Shown here piece after piece: positions 26,760-35,895 of a stretch of DNA of 64,000 bases (the first letter of the stretch is position 1; each line of letters opens with the position of its first letter). Source of the stretch: Profundibacterium mesophilum KAUST100406-0324 (GTDB lineage Bacteria > Pseudomonadota > Alphaproteobacteria > Rhodobacterales > Rhodobacteraceae); contig NZ_APKE01000001.1 of the NCBI RefSeq assembly GCF_009835145.1, positions 62,001 to 126,000 on the forward strand, given 5' to 3'. The position numbers and the translations under genes are program-made. The notes under the pieces are model-generated. The model made no database searches and was not told where the DNA came from. It worked only from the letters and a program-made list of their open reading frames with translations.

Positions 26760-27428
26760 GTGGCCCGATCGATGCTCGATGTTCGCGACTTGCGCAAATT
26801 CTATCCCGGCGAGGCCGGCCCGGTGCCCGTTCTGCGCGGCATCGACCTGTCGCTCGGGCCCGGCGAGACCCTCGCCCTGACCGGTGAGAGCGGTTCGGGC
26901 AAATCGACCCTGCTGCATCTGATCGGCGGTCTCGATCACCCCGATGGCGGCAGCATCGAGCTCGACGGCATCGACGTGACCGCGCTCGACGATGCCGGCC
27001 GGGCCGCCCTGCGGCGCCGCACGGTCGGTGTCATCTTCCAGCAGTTCAACCTCATCCCGTCGCTCGACGTGGCGCGCAACATCGCCTTCCAGGCGAAGCT
27101 GGCCGGACAGCACGACGCCGACTGGACCACCGAGCTTGCCGCGCGGCTGGGCCTGTCGGACCACTTGCACAAATACCCCGAACAGCTCTCGGGCGGCCAG
27201 CAGCAGCGCGTCGCGATCGGGCGCACCCTCGCCGCGCGGCCCCGTCTGGTCCTCGCCGACGAGCCGACCGGCAATCTCGACGAGGAAACGGGCGCGGCGG
27301 TGCTCGGCCTGATGCTGCGCCTTGTCGAGGAGACCGGCGCCGCGCTTCTGACCGTCACCCATTCCGACCGTCTCGCCGCGCGGATGGGGCGCCGGCTGCA
27401 CCTGCGCCATGGACGGATCGCCCGGTGA
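26760..27428 (+). CDS. ABC transporter ATP-binding protein (AttE/LolD-MacB type)
   Basis: The protein has 222 residues. Walker A is GESGSGKST (42-50), the Q-loop is FQQFNLIPSL, the signature is LSGGQQQR and Walker B is LVLADEPTGNLD. This is the type that serves MacB/FtsX-like permeases, not importers. The GTG start is preferred (GAGGG 6 bases upstream); an ATG four codons later is an alternative. The stop overlaps the start of the permease gene. Together with the next two genes it resembles the AttE-AttFG-AttH system of Agrobacterium. Confidence 0.9.
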   Translation: MARSMLDVRDLRKFYPGEAGPVPVLRGIDLSLGPGETLALTGESGSGKSTLLHLIGGLDHPDGGSIELDGIDVTALDDAGRAALRRRTVGVIFQQFNLIPSLDVARNIAFQAKLAGQHDADWTTELAARLGLSDHLHKYPEQLSGGQQQRVAIGRTLAARPRLVLADEPTGNLDEETGAAVLGLMLRLVEETGAALLTVTHSDRLAARMGRRLHLRHGRIAR

Positions 27429-29848
27429 TCGGCGCCGCGCTCGGAGCCCTGCTGTCGCATTGGACGCGCCGCCCGTTTCAGCTTCTGACCCTCGTGATCG
27501 GGCTTGCGACCGCGACGGCGCTCTGGTCGGGGGTGCAGGCGATCAACGCGCAGGCGCGCCAGAGTTACGCGGATGCCGCAAACCGCCTCGGCGAGGCCGA
27601 TCTGCCGGTGATCGAGGCTCGGGGAGGCGGCGATCTCGCGCAGGCCCGCTTCATCGCGCTGCGCCGCGCCGGCTGGCAGGTCGCGCCGATCATCGAGGGG
27701 CAGCTTGCCTCCGGCGACACGGCCATCCTGCTGATCGGCATCGACCCGCTCTCGATGCCGCCGGGCCGGCTTCCGGGCGGCGCGGGCTTCGGCGCGGAGC
27801 CGGGCGCCGGTCTCGACGCGGATTTCCTCGCGCCTCCGGGGGTACTGCTGACCGGACCCGAGACCGCCAGCCAATTGGAGGGCGCCCTGCCCGTTCCGGT
27901 GCGCGCCGCCGAGGGAATGGCCGAAGGGCGCGCCTATGCCGATATCGGCATCGCCCAGCGCCTCCTGAACCGGCCCGGCCGGATCGACAGGATGCTCGTC
28001 ACGGGGCCCGGATCCCTCGGCGCGCCATCGCTCGAGCGGATCGCCCCCGATCTCGCTCAGCGTCGCCCCTCCGGCGAGGATGATGCGCTCGGCCGCCTGA
28101 CCGACAGCTTCCATCTGAACCTGACCGCCTTCGGCCTGCTGGCCTTCGCGGTCGGTCTCTTCATCGTGCGCGGCGCGATCGGCCTAGCCTTCGAGCAGCG
28201 CCGCCCGGTCTTTCGCACGCTTCGAGCCCTTGGGGTGAGCCGGAACGCCCTGCTGGGGCTTCTGGCCGCGGAGCTCGCGGCCCTGGCGCTCGTTTCGGGC
28301 GCGGCGGGAATGGGTTTGGGATATCTACTGGCGGGGCTGCTTCTGCCCGATGTCGCCGCGACGCTGCGCGGGCTCTACGGCGCACAGGTCGAGGGGGCCC
28401 TGTCGATCAGGCCCGCCTGGTGGCTGGCCGGTTTGGCGATCGCGCTGGCGGGAACGGCGCTGGCGGCGGCGGGCTCCTTCTGGCAGGTCGCGCGCCTGCC
28501 CCTGCTCGCGCCCGCGCAGCCGCGCGCCTGGGCCCTCGCCTCGCGCAAGCTGCTGCGCGGGCAGCAGCTTGCGGCGCTGGCGCTGGCGGCGGCCGCGATC
28601 GCGCTGGCGCTCTGGGGGAGCGGCCTGATCGCCGGTTTCGCCCTGCTCGGGGCAGCGCTCCTGGCCGCCGCCCTGCTGTTGCCGAGCATCTTGCAAGGCG
28701 CGCTGGCGCTCGGGGCACGAACCGCGCGCGGCGTGGTGCAGGACTGGTTCTGGGCCGATACGCGGCAGCAGGTGCCGGGGCTCAGCCTGGCGCTGATGGC
28801 GCTCCTGCTCGCCCTGTCGGCCAATATCGGCGTGGGAACGATGGTGTCGAGCTTCCGCCTCACCTTCACCGGGTGGCTCGACCAGAGGCTCGCCGCCGAA
28901 CTTTACGTCACCGCTCCCGATGCCGAAACCGCCGCGCGAATGCGTGAATATCTCGCGCCGAGGACCGGGGCGATCCTGCCGATCGTCCAGGCGGAGGCGC
29001 GCATCGACGGGCAGCCCGGCGCCATCTACGGCGTCGCCGACCATGCCACCTACCGGCGCAACTGGCCGCTGCTGGGCAGCGTGCCCGGCGTGTGGGACAG
29101 GATCGCGGCGGGCGGCAGCGTCCTTATCAACGAGCAGTTGTCGCGCCGTGCCGGGCTTGTGCCCGGGGACAAGATCGACCTGCCCGGCGGACGGTTCAAC
29201 ATCGCCGGTATCTACAGCGATTACGGAAACCCCGCCCCTCAGGTGATGATGGGGCTCACCCGGTTCGAGAGCGAGTTCCCGGAGGTGCCGCAGCTGCGTT
29301 TCGCATTGCGCGTCCCGCCCGAGGCGGCCGCCGATCTGGCGCGCGCGCTGCGTGCGCAATTCGGCCTCGGGGATGACGCGGTCGTGGACCAGGCGGCGGT
29401 CAAGGCGCTGTCGCTGGCGATCTTCGAGCGCACGTTCACCGTGACGGCGGCGCTGAACGTGCTGACCCTGTCGGTCGCGGGGCTCGCGATCCTCACCAGC
29501 CTGCTGACCCTTGGCACGATGCGACTGCCACAGCTCGCGCCAGTCTGGTCGCTTGGCCTGACGCGGGCGCGCCTGGCCCGGCTGGAGCTGACGCGCGCGA
29601 TTCTGCTGGCCGCGATCACCTTCCTCGCGGCGGTTCCCACGGGGCTTCTGCTGGCCTGGGTGCTCTTGTCGATCATCAATGTCGAGGCTTTCGGCTGGCG
29701 CCTGCCGATGCATGTCTTTCCGGGCGACTGGCTGCGGCTCGGCGTCCTGTCGTTGCTCGCGGCCGCGCTCGCCAGCCTATGGCCCTCGATCAGGATCGCC
29801 CGCACGCCCCCATCCGACCTGCTGAAGGTGTTTGCCAATGAACGCTGA
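27425..29848 (+). CDS. FtsX-like ABC permease, fused AttF/AttG type
   Basis: The protein has 807 residues. It has one N-terminal membrane helix, an extracytoplasmic domain, three helices around 235-355, two further helices near 390-430, a helix with a second extracytoplasmic domain (about 445-660) and a last three helices near 675-795 ending ARTPPSDLLKVF. This two-lobed layout equals two FtsX/MacB-type permeases fused. The start is GTG, overlapping the stop of the ATPase gene. Such systems act on substrates already in the periplasm or membrane rather than pumping small molecules. The substrate is unknown. Confidence 0.88.
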   Translation: MIGAALGALLSHWTRRPFQLLTLVIGLATATALWSGVQAINAQARQSYADAANRLGEADLPVIEARGGGDLAQARFIALRRAGWQVAPIIEGQLASGDTAILLIGIDPLSMPPGRLPGGAGFGAEPGAGLDADFLAPPGVLLTGPETASQLEGALPVPVRAAEGMAEGRAYADIGIAQRLLNRPGRIDRMLVTGPGSLGAPSLERIAPDLAQRRPSGEDDALGRLTDSFHLNLTAFGLLAFAVGLFIVRGAIGLAFEQRRPVFRTLRALGVSRNALLGLLAAELAALALVSGAAGMGLGYLLAGLLLPDVAATLRGLYGAQVEGALSIRPAWWLAGLAIALAGTALAAAGSFWQVARLPLLAPAQPRAWALASRKLLRGQQLAALALAAAAIALALWGSGLIAGFALLGAALLAAALLLPSILQGALALGARTARGVVQDWFWADTRQQVPGLSLALMALLLALSANIGVGTMVSSFRLTFTGWLDQRLAAELYVTAPDAETAARMREYLAPRTGAILPIVQAEARIDGQPGAIYGVADHATYRRNWPLLGSVPGVWDRIAAGGSVLINEQLSRRAGLVPGDKIDLPGGRFNIAGIYSDYGNPAPQVMMGLTRFESEFPEVPQLRFALRVPPEAAADLARALRAQFGLGDDAVVDQAAVKALSLAIFERTFTVTAALNVLTLSVAGLAILTSLLTLGTMRLPQLAPVWSLGLTRARLARLELTRAILLAAITFLAAVPTGLLLAWVLLSIINVEAFGWRLPMHVFPGDWLRLGVLSLLAAALASLWPSIRIARTPPSDLLKVFANER

Positions 29849-30974
29849 TCTCGCCCCGCCCTCCGCCTCGCGCCGGCTCTGCGCGCTCTGCGCGGTATCG
29901 CTCCTGCTTGCGGCGGGCCCTGCCGGGGCGCAGGGCTTCGCAGGCCTTGGCCAGGCGGCCGAGGGCTTCGAGCCGGTGCGCCCCGGCCCCTTTGCCTTTC
30001 CCCGGGACCACGGGGCGCATCCCGGCTTCCGCATCGAATGGTGGTATGTCACGGCCAATCTCAAGGATGCCGAGGGCACCGATTACGGCATCCAGTGGAC
30101 GTTGTTCCGCTCGGCGCTGAGCCCCGGCGGCACCCATCCCGATGGCGGCTGGGCGACGCCGCAGGCATATCTCGGGCATGCCGCCCTCACGACGCGAGAG
30201 GCCCATTACACCGCCGAGCGCCTCGCGCGGGGCGGCATCGGACAGGCCGGCGTGACCGCCATGCCCTTCGAGGCCCATATCGACGATTGGCGCCTTGCCG
30301 GCCCGAGCCTGCGCGATGTCACGCTCACGGCGCGCGGCGAGCGGTTCGGCTACGAGCTGGAGATGACGGCGGGCGGCCCGTTCGTGGCGCAGGGCGACGA
30401 GGGTTACTCGGTCAAGGCCGCCGACGGCATGGCGTCGCGCTATTACTCGCAGCCCTTCTACGAGGTGCATGGTACGCTCATGCTGCCCGCCGGCACGCAA
30501 ACGCGGGGCAACGGGAACGGGAACGCCCCCCCCGCCGCCATCCGCGAGGTGGCCGTCACCGGGCAGGCCTGGCTCGACCGCGAATGGTCCTCGCAGCCCC
30601 TTTCGCCGGGACAGAGCGGATGGGACTGGTTCTCCCTCCATTTCGACGATGGCACCCGGCTGATGACCTTCCGCCTGCGCGACGAGACGCAAGACGATTT
30701 CGCCTCGGCCACCTGGATCGCCGCCGACGGGACCCCCACACCCTACCGGGGTGATGCGATCAGTCTCACCCCGCTCGCCGCCAGCACGGTCGCGGGGCGC
30801 GAGGTGCCGACGCAATGGCGGCTCACCCTTCCCGAGCGCGGTGTCGATATCGAGGTGGCGGCGCTCAATCCGCAATCGTGGATGGATCTCGGCTTCTCCT
30901 ACTGGGAGGGGCCGGTGACGGCGACCGGCTCGCATGCTGGCATGGGCTATCTGGAGATGACCGGCTATGAGTGA
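29838..30974 (+). CDS. AttH/CrtC-like lipocalin-fold secreted protein
   Basis: The protein has 378 residues. A signal peptide covers about 1-32 (ending GPAGAQ). The body matches the AttH/hydroxyneurosporene synthase-like domain, with HPGFRIEWWYVTANL, YGIQWTLFRSALSP and GQAWLDREWSSQPL; automated annotation may call it carotenoid 1,2-hydratase, but no carotenoid gene is nearby. The fold is two lipocalin-like barrels that bind lipophilic ligands. The ATG overlaps the permease stop by 11 bases and has an AAGGTG site. It is the likely periplasmic partner of the ABC system. Confidence 0.85.
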   Translation: MNADLAPPSASRRLCALCAVSLLLAAGPAGAQGFAGLGQAAEGFEPVRPGPFAFPRDHGAHPGFRIEWWYVTANLKDAEGTDYGIQWTLFRSALSPGGTHPDGGWATPQAYLGHAALTTREAHYTAERLARGGIGQAGVTAMPFEAHIDDWRLAGPSLRDVTLTARGERFGYELEMTAGGPFVAQGDEGYSVKAADGMASRYYSQPFYEVHGTLMLPAGTQTRGNGNGNAPPAAIREVAVTGQAWLDREWSSQPLSPGQSGWDWFSLHFDDGTRLMTFRLRDETQDDFASATWIAADGTPTPYRGDAISLTPLAASTVAGREVPTQWRLTLPERGVDIEVAALNPQSWMDLGFSYWEGPVTATGSHAGMGYLEMTGYE

Positions 30975-31527
30975 GGTCTACGAAACGCTCCGATCGCTGC
31001 ATGACGCGGCCTGGGACATGATCGCGGAGGGCGCCCGAAGCCGGACGGCGCCCGCGCATCTCGTCGGGCTCGCGACGACCGGCACCGATGGCACGCCGCA
31101 ACTGCGCAACCTGTTGCTGCGCGGCGCGGCACCGGGACCGGGAGAGGTCGAGATGCTGACCGATCTGGCCTCGGGCAAGATCGCGGAGCTTGCCGCCGAC
31201 CCCCATGCAGCCCTCCTGGCCTGGGACGCGGAGCGGGCCCTGCAGCTGCGCCTGTCGCTCGTCGTCGGCATCGAGAGCGGAAAGGCGCTGGACGCTGCCT
31301 GGGACGCGGTCCCGCAAAGGGCGCGCGAGAATTACGGGGGCACCCCGCATCCCGGCACCCCGCTCGCCGCACCCGGTGACTACCTCCCCGGCACAGATCG
31401 AGGCCGGTTCGCGCGGCTTCGCGGCCGCGTCATGCGGATGGACGTGCTGCATCTCGGGGAGGCGCGCCATGTCAGGGCGACATTCTCGCGGCTGGACGAT
31501 TTCGCGGGCGCCTGGTGCGCGCCCTGA
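30967..31527 (+). CDS. Pyridoxamine 5'-phosphate oxidase-like FMN-binding protein
   Basis: The protein has 186 residues and a split-barrel flavin-binding fold. The opening HLVGLATTGTDGTPQLRNLLLRG is the typical first strands, and RLRGRVMRMDVLHLGE a later strand pair. It is shorter than true PdxH and lacks the clear C-terminal PLP signature, so a general flavin reductase or haem/flavin-handling function is possible. The start overlaps the stop of the AttH-like gene by 8 bases, which makes it the fourth gene of this tightly packed operon. Confidence 0.82.
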   Translation: MSEVYETLRSLHDAAWDMIAEGARSRTAPAHLVGLATTGTDGTPQLRNLLLRGAAPGPGEVEMLTDLASGKIAELAADPHAALLAWDAERALQLRLSLVVGIESGKALDAAWDAVPQRARENYGGTPHPGTPLAAPGDYLPGTDRGRFARLRGRVMRMDVLHLGEARHVRATFSRLDDFAGAWCAP

Positions 31528-31611
31528 GCGGATCTCTGGCCCTTGGCCGCGCGGCAGGCTAAGCGGGGACGGCCCGCGTCTCGTTCGTTCGCGCCAAGGA
31601 GAGTAGCCGCC

Positions 31612-33798
31612 ATGCGTTCCGCCCCCCTGCCCCTGACCCGTGACCTGGTCCTCGTCGGCGGGGGTCATGCCCATGCCCTCGTGCTGCGCGCCTGGGGCAT
31701 GGACCCTCTGCCCGGCGCAAGGTTGACGATCATCAATCCCGAGCCGGCGGCGCCCTATACCGGGATGCTTCCGGGGCATGTGGCGGGCCATTACGCGCGC
31801 GACATGCTCGATATCGACCTTGTCAAGCTGGCGCGTTTCGCCGGGGCCCGGTTGATCCTCGGCAAGGTCGACCGGATCGACCGCGCGGCGCGGGAGATCG
31901 GCATCGGGGGGCGCGTGATCGGCTATGACGTGGCCAGTCTCGATATCGGCATTCATTCCCGGATGCCCGACATGCCGGGATTCTCCGAACATGCCGTCGC
32001 GGCAAAGCCTCTCGATCGCTACGCCGATCGCTGGGAGGCTCATCTTCGCGCGCTCGGCCGCGGCACCGCGCCGGACGGCATCGCGGTCATCGGGGGCGGC
32101 GTCGGCGGGGTCGAGCTTGCCATGGCCATGGCCCATGGCGCACGGAGGGCGTCGGGCCGGCCCGCCGAAGTCACGGTGATCGATGCGGGTGATGCGCTGA
32201 GCGCGATCGGCCGCGGCGCGCGCGCGGCTCTGCACGGCGCGATGACGCGGCTCGGGGTCAGGCTCATCGAGGGGGCCGGGATCACGCGGATCGAGGAGAG
32301 ATCGGTGCTTCTCGACGACGGGCGCCGCATCAAGGCCGGCTTCGTCGTCGGCGCCGCCGGCGCGCGGCCCCATGACTGGCTCTGCGGCACCGGGCTGGCG
32401 CTCGAGCGCGGCTTCGTCCGCGTCGGCCCCACCCTGCAAAGCAGCGATCCGTCGATCTTCGCGGCCGGTGACTGCGCGCATCTCGATCACGCTCCGCGAC
32501 CCAAGGCCGGCGTTTTCGCGGTGCGGCAGGCCCCGATTCTGCATCGCAACCTCAAGATCGCCCTTGGCGGCTCGGGTCGTCTGCGACGTTACAGGCCGCA
32601 AAGGGATTACCTCAAGCTGATCTCGCAAGGAAGCCGAAGCGCGGTCGCCGACAAATGGGGCATGCGTCTGGAGGGCTGGATGCTCTGGCGCTGGAAGGAT
32701 CGCATCGACAGGCGGTTCATGGAACGGTTGAGCGATCTGCCCCTGATGCCGCCGCCGCGGCCGCCGCGTGATGCCGCCGATGGCCTCGTCGAACTCCTTG
32801 GCGACGGGCAGATGCCATGCGGCGGTTGCGGCGCCAAGGTGGGCATGAGCGGTCTCACGGCCGCGCTGGGCGCACTGCCCGTGCCAATGCGGCCCGATGT
32901 CGAAAAGGGAGCGGGCGACGATGCGGCGGTTCTCGATCTGGGCGGAATGCGCCAGGTGATCACCACCGATCAGCTGCGGCCCTTCACCGAGGATCCCTGG
33001 CTGATGGCGCGGATCACCACCTTGCATGCGCTGGGCGATATCTGGGCCATGGGGGCGGCGCCGCAGGCCGCGCTGCTCACCCTGACCCTGCCAAGGCTCG
33101 GCAGGCGGCTCGAGGCGCGGATGCTCGCGGAGATCATGGATGCCGCGGGCTCCACCCTGTCGCAGGCGGGTGCGGAAATCGTCGGCGGACACACCGCGAC
33201 GGGGCCGGAGCTGTCGATCGGGCTGACACTGACCGGGCTTGCCGGCCAGGCGCCGATACGGATCGGCGGCGCAGAGCCCGGCGATGCGCTGATCCTGACC
33301 CGGCCGATCGGCTCGGGCGTGATCCTCGCCGCCGAGATGGCGGGCTCCGCTCCGGGCCGGGCGGTCGCCGCCGCGCTCTGCGAGATGGCACGCACGCAAG
33401 GACCGGCCGCACGGATCCTGCGCGGGGCCCACGCGATGACGGACGTGACGGGCTTCGGCCTTGCCGGGCATCTTCTGGCAATGATGGAGGCTTCAGCGAC
33501 CGCCGCGCGGCTCAACCTTTCGGCCGTGCCCCTGATGGAGGGCGCGCGCGCGCTCGCACAGACTGGCACCGCCTCGACCCTGGCGCCCGAGAACCTGTCG
33601 CATTACGCCGGGCGGGTCAGCGCGGATGAACGGATCGAGGCCGCTCTCCTCTTTGATCCGCAGACCGCCGGGGGGCTTCTGGCCGCGGTTCCCCGCGCGC
33701 AGGCGGACGCCTTGCTCGCCGAGCTCGCGCAGGCTGGCTTCCGGGCGGCGGTGATCGGGGAGGTGACGCGCGGCGCTCCCTTCGTCGAACTGATCTGA
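31612..33798 (+). CDS. selD: FAD-dependent oxidoreductase fused to selenide, water dikinase
   Basis: The protein has 728 residues and two parts. Residues about 10-370 form an NADH-dehydrogenase-like FAD/NAD(P) oxidoreductase, with DLVLVGGGHAH and a second nucleotide-binding loop IAVIGGGVGGVELAMAMAH. Residues about 395-728 form SelD, which makes selenophosphate from selenide and ATP. The SelD active-site region is PCGGCGAK (402-409), with Cys (406) rather than selenocysteine. Such oxidoreductase-SelD fusions are known. An AAGGAGAG site precedes the ATG. It is convergent with mnmH, whose enzyme consumes selenophosphate. Confidence 0.92.
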   Translation: MRSAPLPLTRDLVLVGGGHAHALVLRAWGMDPLPGARLTIINPEPAAPYTGMLPGHVAGHYARDMLDIDLVKLARFAGARLILGKVDRIDRAAREIGIGGRVIGYDVASLDIGIHSRMPDMPGFSEHAVAAKPLDRYADRWEAHLRALGRGTAPDGIAVIGGGVGGVELAMAMAHGARRASGRPAEVTVIDAGDALSAIGRGARAALHGAMTRLGVRLIEGAGITRIEERSVLLDDGRRIKAGFVVGAAGARPHDWLCGTGLALERGFVRVGPTLQSSDPSIFAAGDCAHLDHAPRPKAGVFAVRQAPILHRNLKIALGGSGRLRRYRPQRDYLKLISQGSRSAVADKWGMRLEGWMLWRWKDRIDRRFMERLSDLPLMPPPRPPRDAADGLVELLGDGQMPCGGCGAKVGMSGLTAALGALPVPMRPDVEKGAGDDAAVLDLGGMRQVITTDQLRPFTEDPWLMARITTLHALGDIWAMGAAPQAALLTLTLPRLGRRLEARMLAEIMDAAGSTLSQAGAEIVGGHTATGPELSIGLTLTGLAGQAPIRIGGAEPGDALILTRPIGSGVILAAEMAGSAPGRAVAAALCEMARTQGPAARILRGAHAMTDVTGFGLAGHLLAMMEASATAARLNLSAVPLMEGARALAQTGTASTLAPENLSHYAGRVSADERIEAALLFDPQTAGGLLAAVPRAQADALLAELAQAGFRAAVIGEVTRGAPFVELI

Positions 33799-33818
33799 GA
33801 GGCGGATCGCGCCTCGCG

Positions 33819-34889
33819 CTAGGGTGCGCCGTCCGCTTCGATGCTCCGCATACGCGCGGCGATGTGCCCCGCGATCCGCTCGAGCGCCGCACGGTCCAGG
33901 GCATCGGTTTCGATACGGTCGAGGAAAAGCTCGGCGTCGCGTCCGCGCTGGCGGGCATAACGCGGATCGTAATGGCGCTCCATCAGCTCGCCGGCGAGGC
34001 GTTCGAACTGCCCGGCCCGCGCAAGGGCGCGCCAGGCCGCCACCTGCTCATGCCCCTGCAGGCGCACCAGGTTGCTCAGCGTCTCGTCGAGCCTGCCGCC
34101 GTCATGAACGATATCGGTATAGGCCTCGACGAGGTAACGGGCCCGGGCCGCGGGGCTCGCGACCACTTCGATCCGCGGCGCGGCCCGCATGGCCGCCCAG
34201 AGCTGCGGCGGCAGGTTGCAGGCCCCGACGCGGCTCGATTCGGCTTCCACGAGAACGGGGCGGCTCGCGTCGAGCGCGATGATCCGCGCCGCGAGCGCGC
34301 TCTCGAAGCCCTTCTGTTCCGGCTGCCCTCCCTCCCGCGCGCCGAAGACGGAGCCGCGATGGTTCGCAAGACCCTCCAGGTCGAGAACCTGCGCACCTTG
34401 CTCCGCCGCGCGGTGCAGGATCTCCGTCTTGGCCGTCCCGGTATAGCCGTCGAGCAGGATCACCCTCGAGGCCATTGGGGTGTCGTAAAGGACCGACTTC
34501 ACCGCATGCCTGTAGCTGCGATACCCGCCTTCGATCACCTCGGCGCGCCAGCCGACCTGGGTCAGGATCGAGGCGAACGAATTGGAACGCTGCCCGCCGC
34601 GCCAGCAATAGACCAGCGGCCGCCAGGCCCCGTCGAGATCGGCCAGCGGACCCTCGATATGCGCCGCGGCGTTGCGGGCCACGAGCGCGGCGCCGACCTT
34701 GCGCGCGAGGAACGGGCTCTGCTGGACATAGATGGTGCCCACGCGCGCGCGCTCCTCGTCCGACAGGACCGGAAGATTGATCGCCCCGGGCAGGTGATCC
34801 TCGGCGAATTCGGCGGGCGCGCGCACGTCGATGACCTGGTCGAAATCGTGACCGGCAAGCGCCGCGAGGGTGGTGATGCGATGAGCCAT
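33819..34889 (-). CDS. mnmH: tRNA 2-selenouridine synthase
   Basis: This enzyme (also SelU/YbbB) replaces sulfur with selenium at the wobble 2-thiouridine of certain tRNAs, using selenophosphate and a geranylated intermediate. It has 356 residues. The N-terminal rhodanese domain (about 1-135) carries catalytic C95 in YCWRGGQRS. A P-loop domain follows with GYTGTAKT (148-155). The start has only a weak ribosome binding site and was set by homology. It faces selD with 20 bases between stops. No selA, selB or selC is in the window. Confidence 0.93.
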   Translation of the reverse strand: MAHRITTLAALAGHDFDQVIDVRAPAEFAEDHLPGAINLPVLSDEERARVGTIYVQQSPFLARKVGAALVARNAAAHIEGPLADLDGAWRPLVYCWRGGQRSNSFASILTQVGWRAEVIEGGYRSYRHAVKSVLYDTPMASRVILLDGYTGTAKTEILHRAAEQGAQVLDLEGLANHRGSVFGAREGGQPEQKGFESALAARIIALDASRPVLVEAESSRVGACNLPPQLWAAMRAAPRIEVVASPAARARYLVEAYTDIVHDGGRLDETLSNLVRLQGHEQVAAWRALARAGQFERLAGELMERHYDPRYARQRGRDAELFLDRIETDALDRAALERIAGHIAARMRSIEADGAP

Positions 34890-35046
34890 TGCCGCGCGAC
34901 ATAGCCCGGGCGGGACGCGGGGGGAAGCGCCCTGGCGCGATTTCGCCCCGGGGCGGCACCGCTCCGGGTGGCACCGCGCGGGGAACCAAGCCGGACCGGG
35001 CGCGGTTCCCACGCCAAGCATCATGCAACGGACAAGGAGACCGCGC

Positions 35047-35853
35047 GTGCCAAAAAAGATGATCGTCCTTCTCAAGGCAGGCGCCTTCCTCGCCTTCGGA
35101 AGCAGCGCCGCGCTCGCCGCGAGCTGCGGGAATACCGGATCGGGCTTCGCCGCATGGAAGCAGGAATTCGCACGCGAGGCCGCCGCGGCCGGCGTGGGTG
35201 ATCGCGGTCTTCAGGCGCTTTCCTCGGCGCAATATGCCGACCGGACGATCGCGGCCGACCGCAACCAGAAGAGCTTCAACTATTCACTCGAGAAGTTCAT
35301 GCAGGTGCGCGGCGCCGATACGATCGTCGCGCAGGGCCGCAAGAGGCTGGCCCGCGATCCCGACTTCTATCGTTCGCTCGAGGCGGCCTACGGCGTTCCC
35401 GCCGGTGTCCTCATCGCCATTCATGGCATGGAAACGGCCTTCGGCAGCTTCATGGGCGACAGCAACGTCGTCTCCGCGATCACAACCCTGGCCTATGACT
35501 GCCGGCGTTCCGACTTCTTCACCCCGCATGCGCTCGCGGCGCTGATGATGGTGGATCGCGGGAGCATGGCCGCGGGCGCGATCGGCGCGCGCCACGGCGA
35601 GCTTGGCCACACGCAGTTCCTGCCGGGCAACGCACTGCGCTACGGCGTGGACGGCGACGGCAACGGCGTCGTCGACCTGACGCGCGAGGCCGATGCGCTG
35701 GCCTCGACCGCCAATTACCTTCGTGCGAAGGGATGGCAGCCCGGGCGCGGCTACCAGAAGGGCGAGCCGAATTACAGCGCGATCCAGGAATGGAACGCGG
35801 CCGGGGTCTATCAGCAGGCCATCGCGATCATGGCCCAGCGCATCGACGGCTGA
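35047..35853 (+). CDS. Lytic murein transglycosylase (MltB-like)
   Basis: This periplasmic muramidase-like enzyme cleaves peptidoglycan strands to 1,6-anhydro products. It has 268 residues. A signal peptide covers about 1-26 (ending LAAS). The catalytic Glu is E129 in AIHGMETAFGSF, and GHTQFLPGNALRYGVDGDGNG corresponds to the conserved substrate-site block. The preceding Cys is not in a canonical lipobox, so it is probably soluble. The GTG start at 35047 has a strong AAGGAGA site; an ATG four codons later lies too far from it. Confidence 0.92.
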   Translation: MPKKMIVLLKAGAFLAFGSSAALAASCGNTGSGFAAWKQEFAREAAAAGVGDRGLQALSSAQYADRTIAADRNQKSFNYSLEKFMQVRGADTIVAQGRKRLARDPDFYRSLEAAYGVPAGVLIAIHGMETAFGSFMGDSNVVSAITTLAYDCRRSDFFTPHALAALMMVDRGSMAAGAIGARHGELGHTQFLPGNALRYGVDGDGNGVVDLTREADALASTANYLRAKGWQPGRGYQKGEPNYSAIQEWNAAGVYQQAIAIMAQRIDG

Positions 35854-35895
35854 TCGGACCCGTCCCCGGCGCCGCTCCATGTGGCGTCGGTAGGG

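Noticed and set aside
29838-30974. Reading the secreted protein as a carotenoid 1,2-hydratase (crtC).
   Set aside because: Only the fold family matches; it has a signal peptide, lies in an ABC operon, and no carotenoid genes are present, so the AttH-like call is better supported.
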